DNA of 64,000 nt from RYN-230 sp963768945 (GCA_963768945.1 CAVYJW010000008.1:620001-684000); one strand, 5' to 3'; counted from the stretch's first letter, positions 43,843-53,736 are shown. The notes: generated by a model not told the origin, from the sequence alone. Numbers and translations: made by a program.

Positions 43843-44691
43843 ATGACCGATACGTACACCACCGCCGCGACCGCAGCTCTGCGGTCCAGACTGCCGCAGC
43901 CCCGGGCCTACCTGATGTGCCCGCCTGACCACTTCACGGTGCGGTACTCGATCAACCCCTGGATGGCCAGCGGGGAGCCCGTCGACACCACGCGGGCCAT
44001 GCTCCAGTGGCAGCTGCTGCGTGACACCTACCGCTCACTCGGCCACGCGGTCCAGCTCATCGACGCCCGCCCTAGCCTGCCGGACATGGTCTTCGCGGCC
44101 AACGGCGCCACGGTGATCGGCGGCACCGTGCTGGGCGCCCGGTTCCGGCATCCGGAGCGGGCTGCGGAGGGACCGGCTTACCTGGACTGGTTCCGCGATC
44201 GCGGCTTCACGTCGGTGTACGAGCCGCGGCGCATCAACGAGGGTGAGGGGGACATCGTGCATGCGGGCCGGGTGATCCTGGCCGGGCACGGTTTCCGGTC
44301 CGAGCCCGACATCCGGCACGACCTCGAGCAGCTGTTCGGGCTGCCGGTGATCAGCCTGCGCCTGGTGGACCCGCGGTTCTACCACCTGGACACGGCCCTG
44401 TGCGTGCTCGACGCCGACACGGTCGCCTACTACCCCGCCGCGTTCGACACCGCCGGGCGGGCCGCCCTCGCCGCGTGCTTCGCCGAGCTGGTCGAGGCGA
44501 CCGACGAGGACGCCGCGGTACTCGGGCTGAACGCGGTCAGCGACGGGTACCACGTCGTCCTGCCGGCCCAGGCGATGGCGCTGGCGGCGCAGCTCTCGGC
44601 ACGCGGGTTCGAGCCGGTGCCAGTGGACATGTCGGAGTTCCGCAAAGCCGGGGGCGGCCCCAAGTGCTGCACACTGGAACTGCGGCCATGA
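43843..44691 (+). CDS. ddaH: Dimethylarginine dimethylaminohydrolase / arginine-deiminase-fold amidinotransferase
   Basis: 282 residues, ATG after GAGAGGAGG. Guanidino-group-modifying fold: MCPPDHFTVRYSINPWM at the start, the substrate Asp in LPDMVFAANGA, Glu in EGEGDIVHAG, catalytic His in RFYHLDTALCVL and nucleophile Cys in GGGPKCCTLELRP. Converts dimethylarginine to citrulline or arginine-like compounds to ornithine derivatives. Fifteen bases before ornithine aminotransferase, so an arginine/ornithine catabolic operon. Confidence 0.92.
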   Translation: MTDTYTTAATAALRSRLPQPRAYLMCPPDHFTVRYSINPWMASGEPVDTTRAMLQWQLLRDTYRSLGHAVQLIDARPSLPDMVFAANGATVIGGTVLGARFRHPERAAEGPAYLDWFRDRGFTSVYEPRRINEGEGDIVHAGRVILAGHGFRSEPDIRHDLEQLFGLPVISLRLVDPRFYHLDTALCVLDADTVAYYPAAFDTAGRAALAACFAELVEATDEDAAVLGLNAVSDGYHVVLPAQAMALAAQLSARGFEPVPVDMSEFRKAGGGPKCCTLELRP

Positions 44692-44705
44692 GAGGGGGAC
44701 ACACC

Positions 44706-45905
44706 ATGACCGTGGGAACGGAAGACCTGCGCGCGCTGTCCGAGGCGCACAGCGCACACAACTACCATCCGCTGCCCGTCGTGATCGCCGAGGCCGAGGG
44801 GGCCTGGGTCACCGACGTGGACGGCCGCCGCTACCTCGACATGCTCGCGGCGTACTCCGCGCTGAACTTCGGCCACCGCCACCCGGCCCTGGTCGCGGCC
44901 GCGCAGCGGCAGCTGGACCGGGTGACCCTGGTCAGCCGGGCCTTCGACCATGACCAGTTTGGCCTGTTCTGCGCCGAGCTCGCGGACCTCGCGGGCATGG
45001 AGATGGTGCTGCCGATGAACACCGGCGCGGAGGCGGTGGAAACGGCCATCAAGACCGCCCGCAAGTGGGGTTACGAGGTCAAGGGGGTGCCCGCCGACGA
45101 GGCGGTCATCGTGGCGTTCGACGGCAACTTCCACGGCCGGACCACGACGATCATCAGCTTCTCCACCGACCCCGACGCCCGGGCCTCGTTCGGGCCGTAC
45201 ACGCCTGGATTCCGCGTTGTGCCGTACGGGGATGCCGAGGCACTGGCGGCAGTGATGGACCCGAACGTGGTGGGCGTCCTGATCGAGCCTATCCAGGGTG
45301 AGGCCGGCGTGGTGGTGCCGCCGCCGGGCTATCTGGCCGCCGTCCGCGATCTGTGCACGGAGCACGGCGCGCTCATGATCGCCGACGAGATCCAGTCCGG
45401 GCTGGGCCGGACCGGCGCCACCTTCGCCTGCGAGCACGAGGGGGTACGGCCCGACATGTACCTGCTCGGCAAGGCCCTCGGCGGCGGGATCGTGCCGGTC
45501 TCCGCCGTCGTGTCCTCCCGGGAGGTTCTCGGCGTCTTCCAGCCCGGGCAGCACGGCTCGACCTTCGGCGGAAACCCGCTGGCCTGCGCGGTGGGCCGCG
45601 AGGTGATCGCGTTGCTGGCCACCGGCGAGTACCAGGACCGATCCGCGAAGCTGGGCCAGCACCTGCACGACCGGCTGTCGGCGCTGCCGCGGGATCTGGT
45701 CCGCCAGGTCCGCGGGCGCGGCCTGTGGGCGGGGATCGAGTTCACCTCGCTGTCGGGCCGCGTCGCCTGCGAGCGCCTCGCGGCGCGGGGTGTCCTGGCC
45801 AAGGACACGCACGGGACCACGATCCGGCTGGCGCCGCCCCTGGTGATCAGCGAGCCGGACCTGGACTGGGGGCTGGACCAGATCGAGGCTGCCATCCGCG
45901 CGTAG
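44706..45905 (+). CDS. rocD: Ornithine--oxo-acid transaminase
   Basis: 399 residues, class III PLP aminotransferase. Substrate entry SAHNYHPLPVV with the Tyr typical of ornithine aminotransferases, LPMNTGAEAVETAIKTAR, IADEIQSGLGRTG (PLP Asp) and the PLP Lys in LLGKALGGGIVPVSA. Converts ornithine to glutamate semialdehyde, the substrate of PruA encoded at the left end. Starts after GAGAGGGGG. Confidence 0.95.
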   Translation: MTVGTEDLRALSEAHSAHNYHPLPVVIAEAEGAWVTDVDGRRYLDMLAAYSALNFGHRHPALVAAAQRQLDRVTLVSRAFDHDQFGLFCAELADLAGMEMVLPMNTGAEAVETAIKTARKWGYEVKGVPADEAVIVAFDGNFHGRTTTIISFSTDPDARASFGPYTPGFRVVPYGDAEALAAVMDPNVVGVLIEPIQGEAGVVVPPPGYLAAVRDLCTEHGALMIADEIQSGLGRTGATFACEHEGVRPDMYLLGKALGGGIVPVSAVVSSREVLGVFQPGQHGSTFGGNPLACAVGREVIALLATGEYQDRSAKLGQHLHDRLSALPRDLVRQVRGRGLWAGIEFTSLSGRVACERLAARGVLAKDTHGTTIRLAPPLVISEPDLDWGLDQIEAAIRA

Positions 45906-45913
45906 CGGGCCAG

Positions 45914-46411
45914 TCAGTCGCCGTGCAGCGTGCGGTACCGGCCGCCATAGTGGATCAGCGGCCGGCCGCCAGGCCGCGGCTCACTGACCCCGATGACCTC
46001 GCCGACCACGATGCTATGGTCACCGCCGTCGTGCACCGCCGTGGTCCGGCACTCGATCACGCCCAGCGCCTCGTCCAGCACGGGCGCCCCGGTCTGCGGG
46101 CCCGGATGGTGCGCGATCCCGGCCAGCTGGCCATCCAGCGGGCGGCCCCGGGTCGCGAGCCAGCGGGCGACCTTCTCCGCATCCTCATCCACTACCGATA
46201 CCGCCCAGACCCCCGCGGCCAGCACGGCGTCGTGGAAGCGCGCGATCTTCTCGGCGCAGAACAGGACCCGCTGCGGGTCCAGGGACACCGACGCGAAGGC
46301 GGTCACGGTCATCGCGTGGTCCACGCCGTCGGCATGGGTGGTCACGACCATGATGCCGCTGGCGAACTGGCCGGCGACGCGCCGGAAGTCGGCACCGTCA
46401 ACCTCCGTCAT
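45914..46411 (-). CDS. Flavin reductase family protein
   Basis: 165 residues from an ATG (MTEVDGADFRRVAGQFASG). FMN-binding split-barrel pattern IMVVTTHADGVDHAMTVTAF, FCAEKIARFHDAV and HSIVVGEVI. Supplies reduced flavin to a monooxygenase, or is a diverged member. Its start overlaps the stop of the DUF6113 gene by four bases (ATGA), so it is translated as the second gene of that operon. Confidence 0.88.
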   Translation of the reverse strand: MTEVDGADFRRVAGQFASGIMVVTTHADGVDHAMTVTAFASVSLDPQRVLFCAEKIARFHDAVLAAGVWAVSVVDEDAEKVARWLATRGRPLDGQLAGIAHHPGPQTGAPVLDEALGVIECRTTAVHDGGDHSIVVGEVIGVSEPRPGGRPLIHYGGRYRTLHGD

Positions 46412-46848
46412 GAACTGATGCTCGGGCGCCGTGGCACAGACATCCGGGGCGGCCCGGCCCGGGCCCGGCGCATGAAGGCCACCACCACGCCGGCGGCCGC
46501 GCACGCCGACCCGCCGTAGAGATACCACTCGCCCGGCGCCGTGTTGGTGATGAGCACGCTCCCGCCGGAGGTGGGCAGGCTCAGCACGACGGAAACGCCG
46601 AACCAGCCCAGCGCCGGGGCCAGCGCCCCGGCCACCGATCCCATCCCGGCCGCGCCGAGCACGCAGGTGACTCCGATCGCGAGGGCCAGCAGCACGGCGG
46701 CCAGCGGGAACGAACCCACCGAGCGGGAATACTGGAAGCAGCCGACCAGCCCTTCCAGGGCGCCCAGCAGGAACAACAAGGCGTAGGCGCCGCCGGTGAC
46801 GAACGCCTGAGCGTCCCGCGGCGCGGGCGGATTGGGCAAGCTGTCCAC
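46408..46848 (-). CDS. DUF6113 membrane protein
   Basis: 146 residues with four hydrophobic segments (AYALLFLLGALEGLVGCF, LAAVLLALAIGVTCVLGAAG, ALGWFGVSVVLSL, GSACAAAGVVVAFM). In Streptomyces a homologous gene follows mshB, as here. Function unknown. The start is uncertain: I use a GTG at VDSLPNPPAPRD; an ATG at 46962 would begin in the loop of the first palindromic element. Confidence 0.7.
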   Translation of the reverse strand: MDSLPNPPAPRDAQAFVTGGAYALLFLLGALEGLVGCFQYSRSVGSFPLAAVLLALAIGVTCVLGAAGMGSVAGALAPALGWFGVSVVLSLPTSGGSVLITNTAPGEWYLYGGSACAAAGVVVAFMRRARAGPPRMSVPRRPSISS

Positions 46849-46926
46849 GGATTGCAGGCTATACGCCGCGCCGCGCCCATCCCCCGCCCGGCCGGCCGCA
46901 TGGGCAGCAAAATGCGCTGCGGCTAG

Positions 46927-46989
46927 TCCGTGATCAGACGAATGGTGTCGTTGCAGCATGTTGCGGGCAACACCATTCTTCTGATCACG
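46927..46989. repeat. Palindromic element, copy 1
   Basis: Arms of 21 bases (CCGTGATCAGACGAATGGTGT and a complement with one mismatch) flank a 21-base loop. The core TGATCAGACGAATGGTGTCG recurs in copy 2, 189 bases to the right. The flanking right sequence (GTAACACAAGCAACGGGGGC) also has a diverged partner there. Confidence 0.85.
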
Positions 46990-47115
46990 GTCGCGGGACG
47001 CCCGGCGCGAGGTCACACCTGTAACACAAGCAACGGGGGCCACAGGAGACCCGGGACACCAGGGACCGATGGAGGGCGGCCGGCTAGTTGTGGACGCTCT
47101 GGGTCGCCCGGGCAG

Positions 47116-47161
47116 ATGATCAGACGATTGGTGTCGTGATAGCGACACCAATCGTCTGATC
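47116..47161. repeat. Palindromic element, copy 2
   Basis: Perfect 20-bp stem (TGATCAGACGATTGGTGTCG) with a 6-base loop TGATAG. Followed by GGTAACAACAGAAACGCAGG, similar to sequence after copy 1. No T-run, so not an ordinary terminator. Confidence 0.88.
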
Positions 47162-47251
47162 ACGAACGCGCAAGGTCCGGCCTGGCAGCCCAGCGGTAAC
47201 GTCGGTAACAACAGAAACGCAGGCCACACAGGTGCGGGTCGCGCGGAGCCT

Positions 47252-47400
47252 TGGCGGACGGGGCGGCGGCTCCCCGCGCGGGACGGCGGCTCCCCGCCGG
47301 CTCGGGACGGCGGCTCCCCGCCGGCTCGGGACGGCGGCTCCCCGGCGGCGGCTCGGGCACGGCGGCTCCCCGGCGGCGGCTCCGGCTCCCCGGGTCGTGG
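47252..47400. repeat. GC-rich degenerate tandem repeats downstream of mshB
   Basis: About six copies of a unit like GGGACGGCGGCTCCCCGCCG, lengths 17-25 bases. Lies in the roughly 240 bases between the second palindrome and the mshB stop. Confidence 0.75.
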
Positions 47401-47473
47401 GCGGCGGCCCGGGCGACCATTTCCCGCCCACGATCGCGGCGGCGGCCCGGGCCCCGCAGGCCCGGTTTCAGGG

Positions 47474-48499
47474 CTAATCCAGGCCTGCGAAGAGGTCCGT
47501 TTCGCGGCCGCCCGGCCCGGCCAGGCCCGGCCCCGCCAGACGCCCCCGCCCCGCTAGCCCGCCCGGCCCGGCCAGGCCCGGCCCCGCCAGACGCCCCCGC
47601 CCCGCCCCGCCCTCCCGTCCCGCCAGGCCACCCGGCCCGGCCAGCAGGATGTAGTACTCCCGGCCCAGGATTCGCTGGCCGACCCAGTTGGACAGCGCGA
47701 AGAACGGTTCGCGCACCGTGATCTGGGTGGCGTGCGCCCGCATCGCGGCCGTCTTGGCGCCGAGGTAGGCGGACCCGTCGATCTCGGTGCTCACCTCGTC
47801 GTCCCCGGCGCCGAAGGGCACGGTGTCCGCGGCAGGCTCGGCGATAAAGCCGGCCGGCACGGCTATCCCGTCCCGGCCCGACAGGTCGGTCGCCGCGGCC
47901 AGCACCGAGCGTGGCATGGCCGTCGCGTAGAACTTGGGCACCGCCCATGGGTCCCCAGGCTCCCCGGGCACGGGGCCACCGGGCGCCGGCAGCCCGGGAT
48001 CACCCGCCATCCGGAAGGCCCGCCAGGCCACCCGGTGCGCCTGGATGTGGTCGGGATGCCCGTAGAACCCCCGCTCGTCGTAGCTCACCATGACCCGGGG
48101 GCGTACCTCACGGATGATCGCCACCAGGGCCAGGGCCGCCTCGTCCAGGTCCGCCTGCCAGAAGCACCCGGGGTCGTCGTTGCTGGGCAGGCCCATCATG
48201 CCGGAGTCGCGCCAGCGGCCCGGGCCGCCGAGGAAGCGGTGATCCGGGACGCCGAGCGCGGCGCAGGCCGCCCCGAGCTCCCCGATCCGGTACTTGCCGA
48301 GCAGCTCACCCCGCCCTGCGGCCAGGTAGGCCAGGTCGGCCGGGATGATCTCGCCCAGCTCCCCGAGGGTGCAGGTGACCAGCGTCACGGGGACACCCGC
48401 GGCCGCGTACCTGGCCATGGTGGCGCCGGTCTCGATCGATTCGTCATCCGGGTGGGCGTGCACAAGCAGCAGGCCGCCCCCCGGCTCGGGTGTGGTCAC
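47474..48499 (-). CDS. mshB: GlcNAc-inositol deacetylase of mycothiol biosynthesis
   Basis: Zinc deacetylase that converts GlcNAc-Ins to GlcN-Ins, the third step of mycothiol synthesis. Zinc/catalytic motif LLLVHAHPDDESIETGATMA near the N-terminus, then TLVTCTLGELGE, SYDERGFYGHPDHIQAH and EPFFALSNWVGQRILGREYY near the end. Homologues end soon after; here about 45 residues of GPGLAG and GRGRLAG repeats follow. A GTG start at VTTPEPGGG is used. Confidence 0.92.
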   Translation of the reverse strand: MTTPEPGGGLLLVHAHPDDESIETGATMARYAAAGVPVTLVTCTLGELGEIIPADLAYLAAGRGELLGKYRIGELGAACAALGVPDHRFLGGPGRWRDSGMMGLPSNDDPGCFWQADLDEAALALVAIIREVRPRVMVSYDERGFYGHPDHIQAHRVAWRAFRMAGDPGLPAPGGPVPGEPGDPWAVPKFYATAMPRSVLAAATDLSGRDGIAVPAGFIAEPAADTVPFGAGDDEVSTEIDGSAYLGAKTAAMRAHATQITVREPFFALSNWVGQRILGREYYILLAGPGGLAGREGGAGRGRLAGPGLAGPGGLAGRGRLAGPGLAGPGGRETDLFAGLD

Positions 48500-48924
48500 A
48501 CGGACCGAGAGTAGCCGCCGGCCACTGGTGGCTTGCGCCGGTGGCAAGATCGTGGGTCATGACGGAAAGCTTCCCTCGCCAGCAGGCCAGGACCAGGCGG
48601 TTCTCTCTCGGTGTCCCGCGCTCGTTCACGGTGGCGCCGGACGGGAGCCGGGTCGCCTTCCTGCGCAGCAAGGGCGGTGGCGACCCGGTGACCTGCCTGT
48701 GGCAGCTGCACGTGAACACCGGGCGGGAGGAACTCGTGGCCGATCCGGCCACACTCGAGCCGGCCGGCGAGGACCTCTCCCCGCAGGAGAAGGCGCGCCG
48801 CGAGCGCGCCCGGGAGCAGGCCGGCGGGATCGTGGCGTTCGCCACGGATCGCGCGATGACCGTGGCTGCGTTCACCCTGGCCGGGCGGGTGTACGTGACC
48901 GGCCTGGGATCCTCCGGTCATCAG

Positions 48925-48969
48925 GAGAGCAGCGCCCGGGAAAGCAGCGCCCGGGAAAGCAGCGCCCGC
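48925..48969 (+). repeat. Three in-frame 15-bp repeats in the S9 peptidase gene
   Basis: Units GARAGCAGCGCCCGG encode ESSAR; third copy ends CGCG. Placed in a propeller loop. Confidence 0.88.
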
Positions 48970-49805
48970 GAGACCGGGCCCCGCCTGCTCGGCGCCCGAT
49001 CCCCCGCGCTGGATCCCCGGCCCGACCCGACCGGCACGCGCGTCGCGTACGTCCACGACGGCGCGCTGCACGTGGCCGGAATCGGCGCCACCGCGGACGC
49101 CCGAGACACCGTGCTGGCCGACCCGGCGGCCACCCCGGGAATCTCCTACGGCCTGGCCGAATTCATCGCGGCCGAGGAGATGGGCCGGATGCGCGGCTAC
49201 TGGTGGGCGCCGGACGGGGCCAGCCTCCTGGTCGCCCGGGTGGACGAGAACCCGGTTCAGCGGTGGCACATCGCCGACCCGGCCAACCCTGCGCGCCCGG
49301 CGGCCACCGTGGCTTATCCCGCCGCCGGCACCCCCAACGCCGACGTTTCACTGCTGCTGATTGGCCTGGACGGGCGCCGGCTGGAGGTGGACACCGGCGG
49401 CGCCGCGTTCCCGTACCTGGTCACGGCGGCGTGGCAGGCGGGCGGCGACCCGCTGATCGTGGTGCAGAGCCGCGACCAGCGGGTGCTGCGACTGCTGGCC
49501 GCGGATCCGGCGACCGGCGCCACGACCGTGCTGCGCGAGGACACCGACCCGCGGTGGGTGGACATCGTGCCCGGGGTGCCCGCGCGGACCGGGGACGGCC
49601 GGATCGCCTGGGCCGCGGACTCCGGCGGGGCCCGGCGGCTGCTGGTCGGAACGCCGGACGAGGTGGGCGACGGTGCCGGAGCCGCGGTGACCCCGCCCAG
49701 CCTGCAGGTGCGCGAGGTCCTCAGCGTGGACGCCGGCACGGTGCTGTTCACAGCGTCGGCGGGCGATCCCACCGCGATCGGCCTGTGGCTCTACCGCCCG
49801 GACCG

Positions 49806-49858
49806 CCCGGACAGCCGCAAAGCCCGGACAGCCGCCAAAGCCCGGACGCCCCGGAAAG
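49806..49858 (+). repeat. 17/18/18-bp tandem repeat at the frameshift
   Basis: CCCGGACAGCCGCAAAG (17), CCCGGACAGCCGCCAAAG (18), CCCGGACGCCCCGGAAAG (18). The first lacks one C of the CC in the second. Confidence 0.88.
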
Positions 49859-51014
49859 ACCGGACGGCCGGGGCACAGACGAGATCAGCCCGCCCGGGGG
49901 CGTGCACGCCGGGACCCGGGCCGGCGGGACCACGGTGATGGTCAGCCGCACGATGACCCAGCCGGGACCATCCGTCCATGTGCTCAAAGACACACCCGCC
50001 CACCCCGCCATCACCGAGACGACCCGGATCGCGGTGCTGGACGAGACGCCGAATGTGCCGCCCCCGCACCCGGACCTGTTCGCGGCCGGGGCCCGGGAGA
50101 TCCGCAGCGCGCTGCTGCTCCCGTCCTGGCACGAGCCGGGCTCGGGCACGCTGCCGGTGCTGCTCGACCCCTACGGCGGCCCGCACGCGCAGCGGGTCCT
50201 CGCCGCGCAGGGCGCGTACCTCACCTCGCAGTGGCTGGCCGAGCAGGGCTTCGCGGTGCTGGTCGCGGACGGCCGGGGCACCCCGGGCCGGGGCCCGGAG
50301 TGGGACCGGGCGGTCTGGCACGACCTGGCCGGGCCGGTGCTCGAGGACCAGGTCGAGGCCCTGCAGGCGGCCGCCGCACGCCACCCCGACCTGGATACCA
50401 GCCGGGTCGCGATCCGCGGCTGGTCGTTCGGCGGCTACCTGGCCGCGCTGGCCGTGCTGCGCCGCCCGGACGTGTTCCACGCGGCGGTGGCGGGCGCCCC
50501 GGTCACCGACTGGCGGCTGTATGACACTCATTACACCGAGCGCTATCTCGGCCTGCCGGACGAGCTGCCGCAGGTATACGAGCAGTCGTCGCTGCTGGCC
50601 GACGCGCACCGGCTGAGCCGCCCAGTGCTGTTCATCCACGGGCTGGCGGACGACAATGTGGTGGTGGCGCACACGCTGCGGATGTCCTCCGCGCTGCTGG
50701 CCGCGGGACGGCCGCACCGCGTCCTGCCGCTGTCCGGGGTGACGCACATGACACCGCAGGAGGAAGTGGCCGAGAACCTGCTGCTCCTCCAGGTGGACTT
50801 TTTGCGCGAAACGCTGGAAATGGGACGCACGGTGAGCACCACCAGCACCACGTGAAAGGCAGGGTGTAGTGAGAGTCACACGCCGCGAGGGGCGTCACCT
50901 GGCCTAGTAATGATATGCATTTGAATAAAGTTTCAGTGCAGGGCGCGGGCGGGTGCGGGGGCAGCCGGCAGACGCGGAAGCACCCCACCTAGCTCAAGGG
51001 CGGAGACGTCAACG

Positions 51015-51821
51015 ATGACGCAGGTAAGTCAGGCGCCGGCCAGAACCAGGGCGCAGATCCCCGACCGGACGCTGCGCAAGGACAACTGGCGGCGCGCGCC
51101 GGCGCTCACGGCGGTGCTGCTGACCATCTGGGTCACCTACGCGACCGTGCACGTGTTCATCGGCAAGTGGTACTACGTGCCGCAGTACCACTACCTGACC
51201 CCGTTCTACTCGCCCTGCGTCAGCGGCGAGTGCGTGCCGGGATCGTCCAGCCTGGGCCACTGGATCCCGGCCGTGCCGCCGATCATTCCTTACGCGTTCG
51301 TGTCGCTGCCGTTCGTGCTCGGGTTCCGGCTCACCTGCTACTACTACCGGCGCGCCTACTACCGGGCCTTCTGGCGGGCACCAGCCGCCTGCGCGGTCCG
51401 CGAGCCGCACGCCACCTACAGCGGCGAGACCCGGTTCCCGCTCATCATGCAGAACCTGCACCGCTACTTCTTCTTCTTCGTACTGCTCGTCTCGATCCTG
51501 AACACCTACGACCTGACGCAGGCGTTCCGCGGACCGAACGGCAACTTCGGCCTCGGCCTGGGCACGATCATCATGCTGGTCAACGTGATCTTCCTGTGGG
51601 CGTACTCACTGTCCTGCCATTCCTGCCGCCACATCACCGGCGGCAGGCTGAAGAACTTCTCCAAACACCCGACCAGGTACTGGGCCTGGACCCAGATCTC
51701 GAAGCTGAACACAAGGCACATGCAGCTGGCCTGGATCACGCTGGGCACGCTGATGCTGACCGACCTCTACATCTGGCTGCTGGCGGCCGGGGTGTTCAGC
51801 GACCCGCGGATCTTCAACTGA
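51015..51821 (+). CDS. Succinate dehydrogenase membrane subunit (SdhC type, Rv0249c-like)
   Basis: 268 residues with about five membrane helices, starting TAVLLTIWVTYATVHVFIG and including LLVSILNTYDLTQAF and GTIIMLVNVIFLWAYSL. His residues in the helices can bind haem. Shape and position before a 635-residue flavoprotein and a 261-residue Fe-S protein match the Sdh1 complex of mycobacteria. Anchors the complex and passes electrons to menaquinone. Confidence 0.88.
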   Translation: MTQVSQAPARTRAQIPDRTLRKDNWRRAPALTAVLLTIWVTYATVHVFIGKWYYVPQYHYLTPFYSPCVSGECVPGSSSLGHWIPAVPPIIPYAFVSLPFVLGFRLTCYYYRRAYYRAFWRAPAACAVREPHATYSGETRFPLIMQNLHRYFFFFVLLVSILNTYDLTQAFRGPNGNFGLGLGTIIMLVNVIFLWAYSLSCHSCRHITGGRLKNFSKHPTRYWAWTQISKLNTRHMQLAWITLGTLMLTDLYIWLLAAGVFSDPRIFN

Positions 51822-51828
51822 GGCAGGC

Positions 51829-53736
51829 GTGGCAATGACGGACATTGAACGGCTCCCCTACGACGTCGTGGTGATCGGGGCCGGCGGTTCAGGCTTGCGG
51901 GCGGCGATCGAGGCGCGCCAGGCAGGCAAGAAGACCGCGATCATCTCCAAGTCGCTGTTCGGCAAGGCGCACACGGTGATGGCCGAGGGCGGCTGCGCCG
52001 CGGCCATGGGCAACGTCAACCCGAACGACAACTGGCAGGTGCACTTCCGCGACACGATGCGCGGCGGAAAGTTCCTGAACAACTGGCGGATGGCCGAGTT
52101 GCACGCCAAGGAGGCCCCGGACCGCGTCTGGGAGCTCGAGGCCTGGGGCGCGCTGTTCGACCGGACCAAGGACGGCAAGATCAGCCAGCGCAACTTCGGC
52201 GGCCACGAGTACCCGCGCCTCGCGCACGTGGGCGACCGGACCGGCCTGGAGATGATCCGCACCCTGCAGCAGCGGGTGGTCGCCCTGCAGCAGGAAGACG
52301 CCAGGGAACATGGCGACCCCGAGGCGATGATCAAGGTTTTCGCGGAGACCACGATCACCGAGCTGCTGAAGGACGGCGGGCGGATCGCCGGGGCGTTCGG
52401 CTATTTCCGTGATCGCGGGCAATTCGTGCTTTTCGAGGCGCCGGCCGTGGTGCTGGCCACCGGCGGCATTGGGAAGGCCTTCAAGGTCAGCTCGAACTCC
52501 TGGGAGTACACCGGGGACGGGCACGCGCTCGCGCTGCTGGCCGGGGCGAAGCTGCTGAACATGGAGTTCGTCCAGTTCCACCCCACGCACATGGTCTGGC
52601 CGCTGTCGGTGCGCGGGCTCCTGGTCACCGAGTCGGTGCGCGGTGACGGCGGGGTGCTGCGCAACTCCGAGGGCAAGCGGTTCATGTTCGGCTATGTGCC
52701 GGACGTGTTCCGGGCGCAGTACGCGGAGACCGAGGAAGAGGGCGACCGCTGGTACGCCGACCAGGAGCACAACCGGCGCCCGCCGGAACTGCTCCCCCGC
52801 GACGAGGTCGCCCGCTCGATCAACGCCGAGGTCAAGGCCGGGCGCGGGTCACCGCACGGCGGGGTATTCCTGGACATCGCCTCCCGGCGGCCGGCCGAGG
52901 AGATCCTGCGCAAGCTGCCGTCCATGTACCACCAGTTCAAGGAGCTGGCCGACGTGGACATCACCAAGGAGCCGATGGAGGTCGGCCCGGCCCAGCACTA
53001 CGTGATGGGCGGGGTGGAGGTGGACCCGGACACCGGGGCGACCTGCGTGCCCGGCCTGTACGCGGCCGGCGAGGTGTCCGGCGGCATGCACGGCTCCAAC
53101 CGCCTGGGCGGCAACTCCCTTTCCGACCTGCTCGTCTTCGGCCGCCGGGCCGGGATGGGCGCGGCCGACTACGTGACCAGCCTGAGCGGCGGCCGCCCGG
53201 CGGTGGCCGACCCGGAGGTGGCCGCGGCGCAGGCTGAGGCCGTGGCGCCGCTGGAGCGTTCGGGCGGGGAGAACCCGTACACGGTGCACGCCGAGGTCCA
53301 GCAGACCATGAGCGACCTGGTCGGCATCATCCGCCGGGAGGATGAGATCAAGTCCGCGCTCGCCGAGCTGGAGAAGCTGCGCGCGCGGGCGGTAAACGTC
53401 AGCGCGGAGGGCGGCTCCGCCTACAACCCGGGCTGGCACCTGGCCCTAGACCTGCGCAACATCATGCTGATCGCGGACTGCGTGGCGCAGGCGGCGCTGG
53501 AACGGCAGGAAAGCCGTGGCGGGCACACCCGTGATGACTTCCCCGGGATGAACCCGGAATGGCGCAAGATCAACCTGATCTGCGCGCTGGACGGCGACCG
53601 GGTGACACTCACCCGGCAGCCGCTGCCCGCGATGCGCGAGGACCTGATCGCCCTGTTCGACGTGGCCGAGCTCAAGAAATACATGACGGAACAGGAGCTG
53701 GCCGGGCTGCCCGCTGCTCCAGAGGAGACACACTGA
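51829..53736 (+). CDS. sdhA: Succinate dehydrogenase flavoprotein subunit
   Basis: 635 residues, GTG start, with an ATG two codons later as alternative. FAD site VVVIGAGGSGLRAAIEA, covalent-FAD His region KAHTVMAEGGCAAAMGN, FVQFHPTHM, the substrate Arg/His region SVRGDGGVLRN and GLYAAGEVSGGMHGSNRLGG. Oxidises succinate to fumarate. Stop overlaps the sdhB start (TGATG). Confidence 0.95.
   Translation: MAMTDIERLPYDVVVIGAGGSGLRAAIEARQAGKKTAIISKSLFGKAHTVMAEGGCAAAMGNVNPNDNWQVHFRDTMRGGKFLNNWRMAELHAKEAPDRVWELEAWGALFDRTKDGKISQRNFGGHEYPRLAHVGDRTGLEMIRTLQQRVVALQQEDAREHGDPEAMIKVFAETTITELLKDGGRIAGAFGYFRDRGQFVLFEAPAVVLATGGIGKAFKVSSNSWEYTGDGHALALLAGAKLLNMEFVQFHPTHMVWPLSVRGLLVTESVRGDGGVLRNSEGKRFMFGYVPDVFRAQYAETEEEGDRWYADQEHNRRPPELLPRDEVARSINAEVKAGRGSPHGGVFLDIASRRPAEEILRKLPSMYHQFKELADVDITKEPMEVGPAQHYVMGGVEVDPDTGATCVPGLYAAGEVSGGMHGSNRLGGNSLSDLLVFGRRAGMGAADYVTSLSGGRPAVADPEVAAAQAEAVAPLERSGGENPYTVHAEVQQTMSDLVGIIRREDEIKSALAELEKLRARAVNVSAEGGSAYNPGWHLALDLRNIMLIADCVAQAALERQESRGGHTRDDFPGMNPEWRKINLICALDGDRVTLTRQPLPAMREDLIALFDVAELKKYMTEQELAGLPAAPEETH

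Larger units (their letters stand above)
48559..50855 (+). pseudogene. S9 family peptidase (dipeptidyl-peptidase IV type) interrupted by one frameshift
   Basis: N-terminal beta-propeller (MTESFPRQQARTRRFSLGVP to SAGDPTAIGLWLYRP) is in one frame and the catalytic domain (EISPPGGVHAGTRAGG, then LLDPYGGPHAQRVLAAQGAY) in another. The triad is Ser in RGWSFGGYLAA, Asp in GLADDNVV and His in SGVTHMT. The frame changes inside three repeats of 17, 18 and 18 bases at 49806-49858; one base added to the 17-base unit restores a 765-residue protein. A 15-bp repeat also gives ESSARESSARESSAR in the propeller. Called pseudogene because it is not translatable as sequenced. Confidence 0.75.
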
